Positions 1 to 5,765 of a stretch of 5,951 bases of DNA are shown here, piece by piece (position 1 is the first letter of the stretch; every line of letters begins with the position of its first letter). The notes under the pieces were generated by a model. It had not been told where the DNA came from. It searched no databases and saw only the letters and a program-made list of their open reading frames with translations. A program made the translations under genes and the position numbers. Source of the stretch: Clostridia bacterium (lineage in GTDB: Bacteria; Bacillota_A; Clostridia; Oscillospirales; CAG-272); assembly GCA_017453335.1 (NCBI GenBank), contig JAFTKI010000112.1:1-5951 (forward strand), in the 5' to 3' direction.

Positions 1-754
1 AGTAGGAGCGCAGGTTTTTGCCGAAATACTGGATGGAGGCAACGTCATCATAAGCAAAGGTGATGAGGGTAGAGTCCGCTAAGGTTGCACCAAGCGTTAC
101 AAAGGTCATTTCCCGCTCCTCATCCTTGGATTCATACATATTAGCGGTTACGGTGGTGATCTTTTCCACACCGCAAACGGCATCGGGGGCGTTGGAGGAA
201 AGATAGAAATATCCCCAGTCGATACGGGCGCAGTCACCCTCGCGGTTCAGCACCTTCTGGCTCTTCGAGCCCATCCGAACCGATTTGATGTTACCGTGCG
301 AAAGAACCTCGGTCACAACCTCATCGTCTCCTGCAACGTCCAGGCAGATCTGCTCAGACACCTTCAGGCTGACCTTTACCGTGTGATCCTTTCCATCGGT
401 GGATTCCTTGCGGATCTCCAGATAGCTGACGGGGCGCGTCAGATAATACAGATCATCGGGAAGGATCGGGGAAGAGAACAAAAGCGTCAGACGTACGCCG
501 TTTTGCTCCATTACATAGGTGGTGGTAAAGGCGTCCACGTCACGCGAAACGCGCTTCATGGAGCTGATTTCGGCATCTCTTTTCCTGCCAATCATACGGT
601 AGGGCTTCCCATCGATCTCGGCAACGCCGATGATGATGTTCGGAAAACCGGTCCAATGTGTGGTGTCGGTGTCGGTCAGATGGTCTGCAGGCGACCAAAC
701 GCTGAAGAAGGGATCCACCGTGATCAGCGGAACGGAAGGCGGACGAAGTCTCAT
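1..754 (-). CDS. Glutaminase A-like protein (DUF4964/DUF5127/DUF4965 family), N-terminal part
   Basis: Read on the minus strand from ATG at 754-752, this frame stays open to the left edge, giving 251 residues with the C-terminus missing. The start is supported by GGAG seven bases upstream. Residues 2-35 (RLRPPSVPLITVDPFFSVWS, then a T-rich stretch and HWTG) match the DUF4964 N-terminal signature of the GtaA-type glutaminase family. Residues 234-247 (AYDDVASIQYFGKN) match the conserved AYDD-x-SI-x-YFG stretch where the DUF4965 part begins, after a DUF5127-like beta-rich middle. Fungal GtaA hydrolyses glutamine to glutamate and ammonia; most bacterial members are uncharacterised, so the substrate here is inferred. 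The full protein is expected to run several hundred residues further with a helical (alpha/alpha-toroid) C-terminal domain. There is no signal peptide, unlike secreted fungal members, so a cytoplasmic location is likely. It is transcribed divergently from hisS. Confidence 0.85.
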   Translation of the reverse strand, partial: MRLRPPSVPLITVDPFFSVWSPADHLTDTDTTHWTGFPNIIIGVAEIDGKPYRMIGRKRDAEISSMKRVSRDVDAFTTTYVMEQNGVRLTLLFSSPILPDDLYYLTRPVSYLEIRKESTDGKDHTVKVSLKVSEQICLDVAGDDEVVTEVLSHGNIKSVRMGSKSQKVLNREGDCARIDWGYFYLSSNAPDAVCGVEKITTVTANMYESKDEEREMTFVTLGATLADSTLITFAYDDVASIQYFGKNLRSY

Positions 755-841
755 ATCAATTCTCCTTTTTTTGGTTGTTTTTACAGGAAAGGCATCTATG
801 CATGTCTTTCCCTTTTTTAACTGTCATCGTTATACCACGAA

Positions 842-873
842 GCAAAAATGCTTGCTTGCAAGGGCATTTTTGC
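842..873. repeat. Perfect 10-bp inverted repeat, 12-base loop
   Basis: GCAAAAATGC (842-851) and GCATTTTTGC (864-873) are exact reverse complements, and the loop itself contains the palindrome CTTGCAAG or its near copy. No T-run follows on either strand. Because the neighbouring genes diverge from here, it cannot be the terminator of a gene in this window. Confidence 0.65.
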
Positions 874-884
874 GAGGCCGTCAA

Positions 885-919
885 TTGCGCAGCCGCGCGA
901 TCGCGCGATGGAGCGACAA
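885..919. repeat. GC-rich palindrome with outer arms
   Basis: A perfect 14-bp palindrome, CGCGCGATCGCGCG, occupies 894-907. It is flanked by outer arms TTGCGC (885-890) and GCGACAA (913-919) that pair with one bulged base. The core is far more GC-rich than the surrounding intergenic DNA. As RNA it could form a long imperfect hairpin; as DNA the symmetric core could be a dimeric protein site. Nothing in the window decides between the two. Confidence 0.6.
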
Positions 920-923
920 GCCC

Positions 924-946
924 AAAGACTTACGCAGTAAGGCTTT
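924..946. repeat. Inverted repeat, 10-bp arms, 3-base loop
   Basis: AAAGACTTAC (924-933) and GTAAGGCTTT (937-946) pair at 9 of 10 positions around the loop GCA. In the minus-strand transcript it would form a tight hairpin almost at the 5' end, a position that can stabilise RNA. It lies directly downstream of the predicted start site. Confidence 0.7.
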
Positions 947-954
947 CTGCGCAT

Positions 955-983
955 ATTATACCATATTTTGATTTTTGTGTCAA
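955..983 (-). promoter_or_regulatory. Consensus sigma-A promoter for the glutaminase-like gene
   Basis: On the minus strand, TTGACA (983-978) and TATAAT (960-955) are both perfect consensus boxes separated by exactly 17 bases. The predicted transcription start is near 948, giving a leader of about 190 nt before the ATG at 754. A perfect promoter ahead of a catabolic-type gene suggests that control, if any, lies in the leader or in a DNA-binding repressor rather than in promoter weakness (inference). Confidence 0.85.
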
Positions 984-1148
984 TAACATACTTGTATAAA
1001 TCCCCGCGTCATGCCGTACATTTTGTTTCGGTGTGTTTCTCTTCGGATGGAAGTGCCGGGGAGAAGGTTCCCAAACGGGATCAGATCGCTTTTTTTAGTT
1101 TTTGCTGTTTTTCTTGCAGAAACCGACATAAAAAATATTTCAAATCTA

Positions 1149-1177
1149 TTGAAATTACGTATCATTTCTGTTATAAT
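1149..1177 (+). promoter_or_regulatory. Extended -10 sigma-A promoter of hisS
   Basis: TTGAAA (1149-1154) and TATAAT (1172-1177) are separated by 17 bases. TG at 1169-1170 places an extended -10 (TGTTATAAT). Transcription should start near 1184, leaving a leader of only about 33 nt before hisS. That is too short for a T-box. The promoter may drive hisS, the hydrolase and ruvX together. Confidence 0.85.
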
Positions 1178-1216
1178 ATAAAAAGGATTATATCGTATGC
1201 AAAGAGGTATCAAGGT

Positions 1217-2518
1217 ATGAGCGAAAAGCTTTCCACACAGCCCTATAAGGGCACACGAGATTTTTATCCGCAGGATATGCGCCTGCGCAACTGGTTTTTC
1301 GGGGTGATCCGAAGGGTGCTTGAAAATTCGGCATTTGACGAGTACAACGGCCCGATGCTGGAATCGCTGGATCTGTACGCCGCCAAAAGCGGAGAGGAGC
1401 TGGCAAACGAGCAGACCTACAACTTTACCGACCGCGGAGACCGCCGCTTGGCGATCCGTCCCGAAATGACCCCCACCGTGGCAAGAATGGTGGCGGCAAA
1501 GATGGGAGAGCTGAATTTTCCGCTCAAATGGTTCTCCATTCCCAATATGTACCGCTGTGAGCGTCCCCAGCGCGGACGTCTGCGGGAGTTCTGGCAGATC
1601 AACGTGGATATCTTTGGTTGTGATACCTACGAGGCAGATCTGGAGATCATCGCAAGCGCGATCAATCTTCTGTGCGCTTACGGTGCGGATGAAACGATGT
1701 TCACCGTGCGCATCAATAACCGCCGCTTCTTCAATGACGTGATTGCCGCCATTGCGGGAACCGATGAGGAGGGAAGCCGCAAGGTATCCAAGGTTATCGA
1801 CCGTAAAAACAAGGTGCCGCGCGAGGTCTACGAAAAGGATCTGCACGAGTTGGGCCTTACCGATGCACAGATCGAACAGATCGACAGACTTTACACGATG
1901 GATGTCACCGATGCGATCGCGCTTTGCCCCGATTCTGTCGGCTCTGCTGAGCTGCGTTTGCTCTTTGATGCGCTGGATAAAACCGGCTTGCGCAAATACT
2001 GCGTGTTTGATTTTGGCATCATCCGCGGACTGGACTATTATACCGGTACGGTGTTTGAGGTCTTTGATAACGCGCCCGAAAACAATCGTGCCATGTTTGG
2101 CGGCGGCAGATACGACAACCGGGTTGGGCTGTTTGTAAAGAATGCAAAGGTATCCGGGGTCGGATACGGCATGGGAGATGTTACGCTTGAAAACTTCCTC
2201 TTTACGCACGGTCTCGTTCCGCAGTCGCTGGGAAGCGAGGTCAAGGTGCTGGTCACCCGGTTTGATGACGTTCCTTACGAAAAATATCTGGCGATCGTGG
2301 ACGAGCTCCGCACAGCCGGTATCGTGTCCTCTGTCTATCTCGGCTCCAAAAAGTTCGGCAAGCAGCTGGACTTCGCTATCAAGGACGGATATACGCACGT
2401 TTTGATCATGGGAGGAAGCGAAGCCGAGCGGAATGTTGTCCGTATGAAAAACCTTGCCACCCGCGAGGAATCCGAGGCAACGCTTGCACAGGCGATCGAG
2501 ACGCTGAAATCCATTTAA
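1217..2518 (+). CDS. hisS: Histidine--tRNA ligase (HisRS)
   Basis: This is a cytoplasmic class II aminoacyl-tRNA synthetase that charges tRNA-His with histidine using ATP. The protein is 433 residues, a normal length. Visible parts are motif 1 around GPMLES (45-50), LAIRPEMTPT (78-87), motif 2 with RCERPQRGRLREFWQ (113-127), the HisA motif RGLDYYTG (270-277), GGGRYD (295-300), and a C-terminal anticodon-binding domain from about 342 to 430. That domain and the intact histidine motif argue for a true synthetase, not the regulatory paralogue HisZ. Motif 3 is odd: it reads GVGYGMGDV (314-322), without the Glu-Arg of the usual GxER. The ATG at 1217 was chosen because AGAGG lies nine bases upstream and the promoter at 1149-1177 falls inside the longer in-frame extension starting at 968. 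It is probably the first gene of a unit with the hydrolase 54 bases downstream. Confidence 0.95.
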   Translation: MSEKLSTQPYKGTRDFYPQDMRLRNWFFGVIRRVLENSAFDEYNGPMLESLDLYAAKSGEELANEQTYNFTDRGDRRLAIRPEMTPTVARMVAAKMGELNFPLKWFSIPNMYRCERPQRGRLREFWQINVDIFGCDTYEADLEIIASAINLLCAYGADETMFTVRINNRRFFNDVIAAIAGTDEEGSRKVSKVIDRKNKVPREVYEKDLHELGLTDAQIEQIDRLYTMDVTDAIALCPDSVGSAELRLLFDALDKTGLRKYCVFDFGIIRGLDYYTGTVFEVFDNAPENNRAMFGGGRYDNRVGLFVKNAKVSGVGYGMGDVTLENFLFTHGLVPQSLGSEVKVLVTRFDDVPYEKYLAIVDELRTAGIVSSVYLGSKKFGKQLDFAIKDGYTHVLIMGGSEAERNVVRMKNLATREESEATLAQAIETLKSI

Positions 2519-2572
2519 AGTAAAAATTTTATAAAAAAGATATACACAAATCAAGAAAGGCAGGTTTCTATT

Positions 2573-3490
2573 ATGCAACGTTTTACAACAACCTCCTCAG
2601 ACGGAAAGACTACACTCGCCGCTTATAAGCTGGTTCCCGCCAATCCGCGCGGAATGGTACAGATCTCGCACGGTATGTGTGAGTACATCCTGCGCTATGA
2701 GGGCTTTGCAAAGTTCCTCGCAGAGGCAGGCATCATCGTATTCGGCCACGACCATCTCGGTCACGGATACTCCGTAAAATCCTCCAAGGGGCTCGGCTTT
2801 ACCGCAGAGGGCGGCGGAGCAGAATATCTGGTAGAGGACGTGCACAATCTTGCACTGAAAATGAAACAGGAATATCCCGATCTTCCGATCGTTCTGTTCG
2901 GTCACAGCATGGGCTCCTTTATCGCACGCGCAGTGCTGGAGAAATATTCCTCCACCTACAAGGCAGCTGTGATCTGCGGCACCGCAGGACCCGGCATGCC
3001 CACGGCATTCGGTAAGGCGGTTACCAAGCATCTGATGACCTTCCTTGGCGAGCATCACCGCTCCAAGCTGATGAAGAAGATCGTGTTTGGCGGCTACAAT
3101 AAGAATTGCGGAGAAAACTGCGATCCTAACGCATGGCTGACCCGCGATGAGGAAGTGGTAAAGGCTTACAATGCCGATCTGCTTTGCTCCTACAACTTTA
3201 CCCTGCGCGGCTACTACGATCTCTTTGATCTGATCGAGACGATCTCCCGCGAGGAATGGGCTTCCACCCTCTCCAAGGATCTGCCTGTGATGGTGGTCAG
3301 CGGTGAGCAGGATCCCGTTGGCGGCTGGGGCAAGGGCGTACAGAAGGTTGCAGAAAGCCTGCTGGCGGCAGAAATGCGCGATGTAACCTTGAAGCTCTAT
3401 CCCGAGATGCGTCATGAGATCATCAACGAGCTGGAGCATGAGACGGTATGGACCGACCTGAAGGAATGGATCGAGCAGAAACTCGCTTGA
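2573..3490 (+). CDS. Alpha/beta hydrolase, monoacylglycerol lipase/lysophospholipase type
   Basis: A 305-residue alpha/beta hydrolase of the Hydrolase_4 (serine aminopeptidase S33-like) family. The signature features are HGMCEY (33-38, oxyanion-hole region), GHDHLGHGYS (58-67) and the nucleophile elbow GHSMGS (110-115) with Ser112. The probable acid is Asp247 in GEQDPVG, and the probable base is His281 in MRHEIINE. The catalytic triad is complete. A lid-like region with FTLRGYYDLFDLI (209-221) is typical of the family. Homologues hydrolyse monoacylglycerols, lysophospholipids or other small esters; the substrate here is not readable from sequence. No signal peptide or membrane segment is seen, so it should be cytoplasmic. 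The ATG at 2573 is preceded by AAAGG and AGG elements 12 and 8 bases away. It lies 54 bases after hisS, and its end overlaps ruvX. Confidence 0.9.
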   Translation: MQRFTTTSSDGKTTLAAYKLVPANPRGMVQISHGMCEYILRYEGFAKFLAEAGIIVFGHDHLGHGYSVKSSKGLGFTAEGGGAEYLVEDVHNLALKMKQEYPDLPIVLFGHSMGSFIARAVLEKYSSTYKAAVICGTAGPGMPTAFGKAVTKHLMTFLGEHHRSKLMKKIVFGGYNKNCGENCDPNAWLTRDEEVVKAYNADLLCSYNFTLRGYYDLFDLIETISREEWASTLSKDLPVMVVSGEQDPVGGWGKGVQKVAESLLAAEMRDVTLKLYPEMRHEIINELEHETVWTDLKEWIEQKLA

Positions 3491-3930
3491 TCGATCTGAA
3501 GGAGACCCGTGGGAGGATTCTGGGGGTGGATTTCGGTGATACCCGAACCGGTCTTGCCGTTTCGGATATCAGCCGCTTTTTAGCTTCCGGGATCGGATAT
3601 GTTTCCCCCGGCGGGATCGAAAAGACAGCGGCGCGTGTTGCCGAGATCGCGTTGGAGCATAAGGTTGGCGCTATCGTTGTGGGGCTTCCAAAAAACATGG
3701 ATGGCAGCGAGGGCTTCCGTGCCGAGCGTTGCCGCGAGTTTGCTTCGCTTTTGCGTCAAAGGCTGGAGAATATTCCGGTTGCAATGATCGATGAACGGCT
3801 TTCCACCATGTCAGCCTCCCGGTATCTGAACGAGACCAATACCCGCGGCGCACAGCGCAAGCAGGTGATCGACACGCTTTCCGCGCAGATCATTCTCCAA
3901 AATGCTTTGGACAGACTAAAGCATCAATAG
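3487..3930 (+). CDS. ruvX: YqgF/RuvX family putative pre-16S rRNA nuclease
   Basis: RNase H-fold nuclease of the YqgF family, implicated in maturation of the 16S rRNA 5' end and earlier proposed as a Holliday junction resolvase. From the TTG at 3487 it is 147 residues, near the usual 135-150. The motifs are complete: RILGVDFGDTRTGLAVSD near the N-terminus (Asp15), VGLPKNMDGSEG, DERLSTMSA (Glu103) and IDTLSAQIILQ (Asp129), the three acidic positions expected for metal binding. The start is uncertain. TTG at 3487 overlaps the TGA of the hydrolase by four bases (TTGA), fitting translational coupling, but has only a weak GAG upstream. ATG at 3448 has GGAG 11 bases upstream and would add 13 residues and lengthen the overlap to 43 bases. 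ATG at 3466 has no proper spacing. Confidence 0.92.
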   Translation: MIDLKETRGRILGVDFGDTRTGLAVSDISRFLASGIGYVSPGGIEKTAARVAEIALEHKVGAIVVGLPKNMDGSEGFRAERCREFASLLRQRLENIPVAMIDERLSTMSASRYLNETNTRGAQRKQVIDTLSAQIILQNALDRLKHQ

Positions 3931-3980
3931 CTTTGGGAACAGCTTCTTGCATAAGAGCTTCTCGACTCAAGAATATTTTC

Positions 3981-4016
3981 GGGGCTGTCTCAAGTCGAAG
4001 GAATTGAGACAGCCCC
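3981..4016 (+). terminator. Terminator-like 13-bp perfect inverted repeat after ruvX
   Basis: GGGGCTGTCTCAA (3981-3993) and TTGAGACAGCCCC (4004-4016) pair perfectly around a 10-base loop, 50 bases after the ruvX stop. The stem is strong and its place at the gene end fits termination, but TGCCTGC follows instead of a T-run, so it is not a canonical intrinsic terminator. No T-run is present on the other strand either. It could be a processing or stability hairpin, a partial terminator separating ruvX from pdxY, or a dispersed palindromic repeat. Confidence 0.4.
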
Positions 4017-4030
4017 TGCCTGCAAGCATC

Positions 4031-4058
4031 GCATCCGCACGGATGCATCGATTTATTT
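4031..4058 (+). terminator. Weak hairpin followed by a T-rich tract
   Basis: GCATCC (4031-4036) and GGATGC (4041-4046) form a 6-bp stem with a GCAC loop, followed by ATCGATTTATTTT. It could end transcripts running out of ruvX together with the larger hairpin upstream, but the stem is short, the T-tract is interrupted and it sits close to the pdxY ribosome binding site. Confidence 0.25.
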
Positions 4059-4073
4059 TGAAAAGGATCTGTT

Positions 4074-4955
4074 ATGCCACACATTTCTCCGCCGCGCATT
4101 GCGGCGATCCATGATCTTTCTTGCTTTGGCAGATGTGCGTTGACAGTCATCATGCCAACGCTTTCTGTTATGGGGTACCAGACGGTACCCGTGCCAACCG
4201 CTCTGCTTTCCACCCATACAGGCGGCTTTACCGATCTCTATTTCCACGATCTTACACCCGATATGCAAGAGATCGCGGCGCATTTTTCGCGTCTTGGGAT
4301 CACCTTCCGCTCCATTTATACCGGCTTTTTGGGCAGCGAGAGGCAGATCGAAACGGTTTCGCTTTTTCTTAACCGTTTTGCCGATCAGCCGGACGAGAGC
4401 GGCGAAAAGCCGCTGGTTTTGATCGACCCGGTCATGGGAGATGACGGGGTGCTGTATTCTACCTACACGCCCGAAATGATACAGGGCATGAAGGAGATCA
4501 GCCGCCGTGCCTGTGTGCTCACCCCCAATCTCACCGAGGCGTGCTTTCTGACCGATACGCCCTATCGCGAGACTGCCAACCTCCCTTTGCAGGATGTGCT
4601 GGATTTTTCACGCGAGCTGCTGGAAAAGCTGACCGCCATTACGCAAAAACGCATTATGATCACGGGCATCCGCATGTCGGACGGCAATCTTGCCAATGTG
4701 GGAAAAGATCTGGACGGCAGCTGCTTTTTGGTGTGTAAGCCCCACGAAGGACACTCCTATCCCGGCACAGGCGACCTTTTTGCATCGGTTTTGCTTGGCG
4801 CGCTTTTGCGCAAGGAGTCCTTCCGGAATGCGTGTGAGGACGCCGCAGCTTTTACAAGTGAAGTCATTCGCGATTCTGCCAAGGCAGATTCTCCCGTCCG
4901 CAACGGGGTGGCTTTGGAATCGCATCTGTATAAATTGGTCAAGAGACCCAATTGA
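4074..4955 (+). CDS. pdxY: Pyridoxamine/pyridoxal kinase, PdxY-like
   Basis: A 293-residue member of the ribokinase/PfkB superfamily (Phos_pyr_kin type). It is expected to phosphorylate pyridoxal, pyridoxine or pyridoxamine with ATP in the B6 salvage pathway, in the cytoplasm. The N-terminus has HDLSCFGRCALT (13-24), typical of clostridial pyridoxamine kinases, then PVPTALLSTHTGGF (39-52), which lies where B6 kinases bind substrate. YTGFLGS (82-88), DPVMGDDGVLY (118-128) and TPNLTE (150-155) follow. The C-terminal GTGD (231-234) carries the catalytic base Asp234 in the anion-hole motif. Length is normal for the family. The ATG at 4074 has AAAAGGA about seven bases upstream. It follows ruvX after 143 bases containing an inverted repeat, so it may have its own promoter, though none is convincing. 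The next gene starts 50 bases after its stop. HMP kinase (ThiD) is the main alternative family, but the N-terminal motif favours PdxY. Confidence 0.9.
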   Translation: MPHISPPRIAAIHDLSCFGRCALTVIMPTLSVMGYQTVPVPTALLSTHTGGFTDLYFHDLTPDMQEIAAHFSRLGITFRSIYTGFLGSERQIETVSLFLNRFADQPDESGEKPLVLIDPVMGDDGVLYSTYTPEMIQGMKEISRRACVLTPNLTEACFLTDTPYRETANLPLQDVLDFSRELLEKLTAITQKRIMITGIRMSDGNLANVGKDLDGSCFLVCKPHEGHSYPGTGDLFASVLLGALLRKESFRNACEDAAAFTSEVIRDSAKADSPVRNGVALESHLYKLVKRPN

Positions 4956-5005
4956 TCAGTCTTCTTTGTGTGAAACGCAAATTATGAAAGGAACTGAAAC
5001 AAGCT

Positions 5006-5722
5006 ATGCCGAATTTTCGTACCCCTCGGATCATCGGAAGGATCGTAAAATGGTTGATCGTACTCTTTGTGCTCGCCATCAACGCTTTGCTTATTTGGCG
5101 CGTATTTTTTTCCACCGTTCCTCCCAAGGAGATCAGCACGATGATTGCGGGAGAGCGTCTCTCTGCCGCTTACGCGCAATACGGGGATGAGCTGCAGCTG
5201 TTGTATCAGGATCAGGCATCCATTACCCGTGCAGAAAATAATTACGGATATTTTTCGGTGACCCAATGCGTGTTTATCCCCGAAGCCGGCCAGGTGCAGA
5301 TCGTTGTGCGTTACAATAACAGCACCATTCGCCATCTGAAGGAGGATTATGCATTGGAGGAAATGCCCTCCCGTGAGGATACGCTCTTTGATGTTACCTT
5401 GGTAAAAACCACCGATCTGACCCCGGATGATCCCGATGACAATCTCGATCCTGCCAAGCTCTCCCGTGAGCGCTATTCTCCAAGTGAGGGAACCGTGCGC
5501 GCAACCACGGCGCTCTACACCTACTGCCGCTATGTATTTGAAGGGGTATGTGTGGATGATCTGACCGTTGGCGTGTTTGCGGATATCTACTATGTGGAGG
5601 ATATCGACTACGATCGGGAGGCATACGGCACGCTTTGTCTGTATGACAACCTGTCCGAATGGCTGGAGTATGACCTGACAAAGGCCGACCGCGAGTCGCT
5701 TGCCGCAAAGGCTGAGCCGTGA
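5006..5722 (+). CDS. Unrecognised single-pass membrane-anchored protein
   Basis: I do not recognise this 238-residue protein. A short basic N-terminus (RTPRIIGRIVK) leads into one hydrophobic segment at about residues 14-35 with no lipobox and no clear signal peptidase site. This predicts a signal anchor with about 200 residues outside the membrane. The outer part is rich in tyrosine and has four cysteines (88, 174, 182, 211) and a very acidic stretch including LTPDDPDDNLDPAKL (138-152). It reads as one or two beta-rich domains. The ATG at 5006 has AAAGGAA 12 bases upstream, slightly far. The competing ATG at 4984 is in another frame and yields only a shadow frame. It lies 50 bases after pdxY and 43 bases before an SGNH-type gene, so co-transcription is likely. 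The coding frame uses codons like its neighbours, with no sign of transfer. Confidence 0.8.
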   Translation: MPNFRTPRIIGRIVKWLIVLFVLAINALLIWRVFFSTVPPKEISTMIAGERLSAAYAQYGDELQLLYQDQASITRAENNYGYFSVTQCVFIPEAGQVQIVVRYNNSTIRHLKEDYALEEMPSREDTLFDVTLVKTTDLTPDDPDDNLDPAKLSRERYSPSEGTVRATTALYTYCRYVFEGVCVDDLTVGVFADIYYVEDIDYDREAYGTLCLYDNLSEWLEYDLTKADRESLAAKAEP

Positions 5723-5765
5723 TCGTTTCTATATGAAATCATAAATAAAAAAGAGGTACAATGCT

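Larger units (their letters stand above)
755..948 (-). promoter_or_regulatory. Structured 5' leader of the glutaminase-like gene
   Basis: This is the predicted untranslated leader between the minus-strand start site (about 948) and the ATG at 754. In transcript order it contains three inverted repeats (946-924, 919-885 and 873-842), then about 85 nt with little obvious structure and a purine-rich Shine-Dalgarno region. I do not recognise a known riboswitch or T-box consensus. No hairpin is followed by a U-run, so classical attenuation is not evident. It may be a regulatory leader or a dispersed intergenic repeat inserted downstream of the promoter. Confidence 0.4.
755..1216. other. Divergent intergenic region between the glutaminase-like gene and hisS
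   Basis: This 462-base gap has two outward-facing promoters, one at 955-983 (minus) and one at 1149-1177 (plus). It also carries the cluster of inverted repeats at 842-946. The stretch 984-1148 between the two -35 boxes contains A/T-rich runs, including a seven-T run near 1090, but no gene, RNA motif or convincing terminator that I can support. No T-box (AGGGTGG-type) element for histidine control is seen ahead of hisS. Confidence 0.7.

Noticed and set aside
296..820. Plus-strand open frame of 174 codons
   Set aside because: It is antisense to the glutaminase-like gene, whose minus-strand frame shows clear family motifs.
1060..1096. Possible terminator: short CCC/GGG hairpin with a seven-T run near 1090
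   Set aside because: The stem is only 3-4 bp and the T-run starts about ten bases after it; no plus-strand gene lies upstream to be terminated.
968..1216. N-terminal extension of HisRS by 83 residues from an ATG at 968
   Set aside because: The added sequence is not HisRS-like, and the extended -10 promoter at 1149-1177 and the AGAGG site at 1203-1207 place the start at 1217.
2519..2572. Separate promoter for the hydrolase in the A/T-rich gap after hisS
   Set aside because: There is a TATAAA-like stretch but no acceptable -35 at 16-18 bases; simple A/T richness explains it.
980..2578. A 532-codon open frame on the minus strand opposite hisS
   Set aside because: It lies antisense to the whole of hisS, the translation has no recognisable domain, and it spans the hisS promoter and intergenic DNA. 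Long antisense frames arise from the codon bias of the real gene.
2597..3439. Minus-strand open frame of 280 codons opposite the hydrolase
   Set aside because: Shadow of the hydrolase gene; no motif and no plausible ribosome binding context.
3947..3977. Possible pdxY promoter: TTGCAT followed by AATATT-like -10
   Set aside because: The -10 is a poor match and spacing is ambiguous; not strong enough to call.
4690..5190. Plus-strand open frame of 166 codons spanning the pdxY end and next gene start
   Set aside because: It overlaps two better supported genes in another frame and shows no domain; the internal ATG at 4984 with nearby purines is the ribosome binding region of the 5006 gene.
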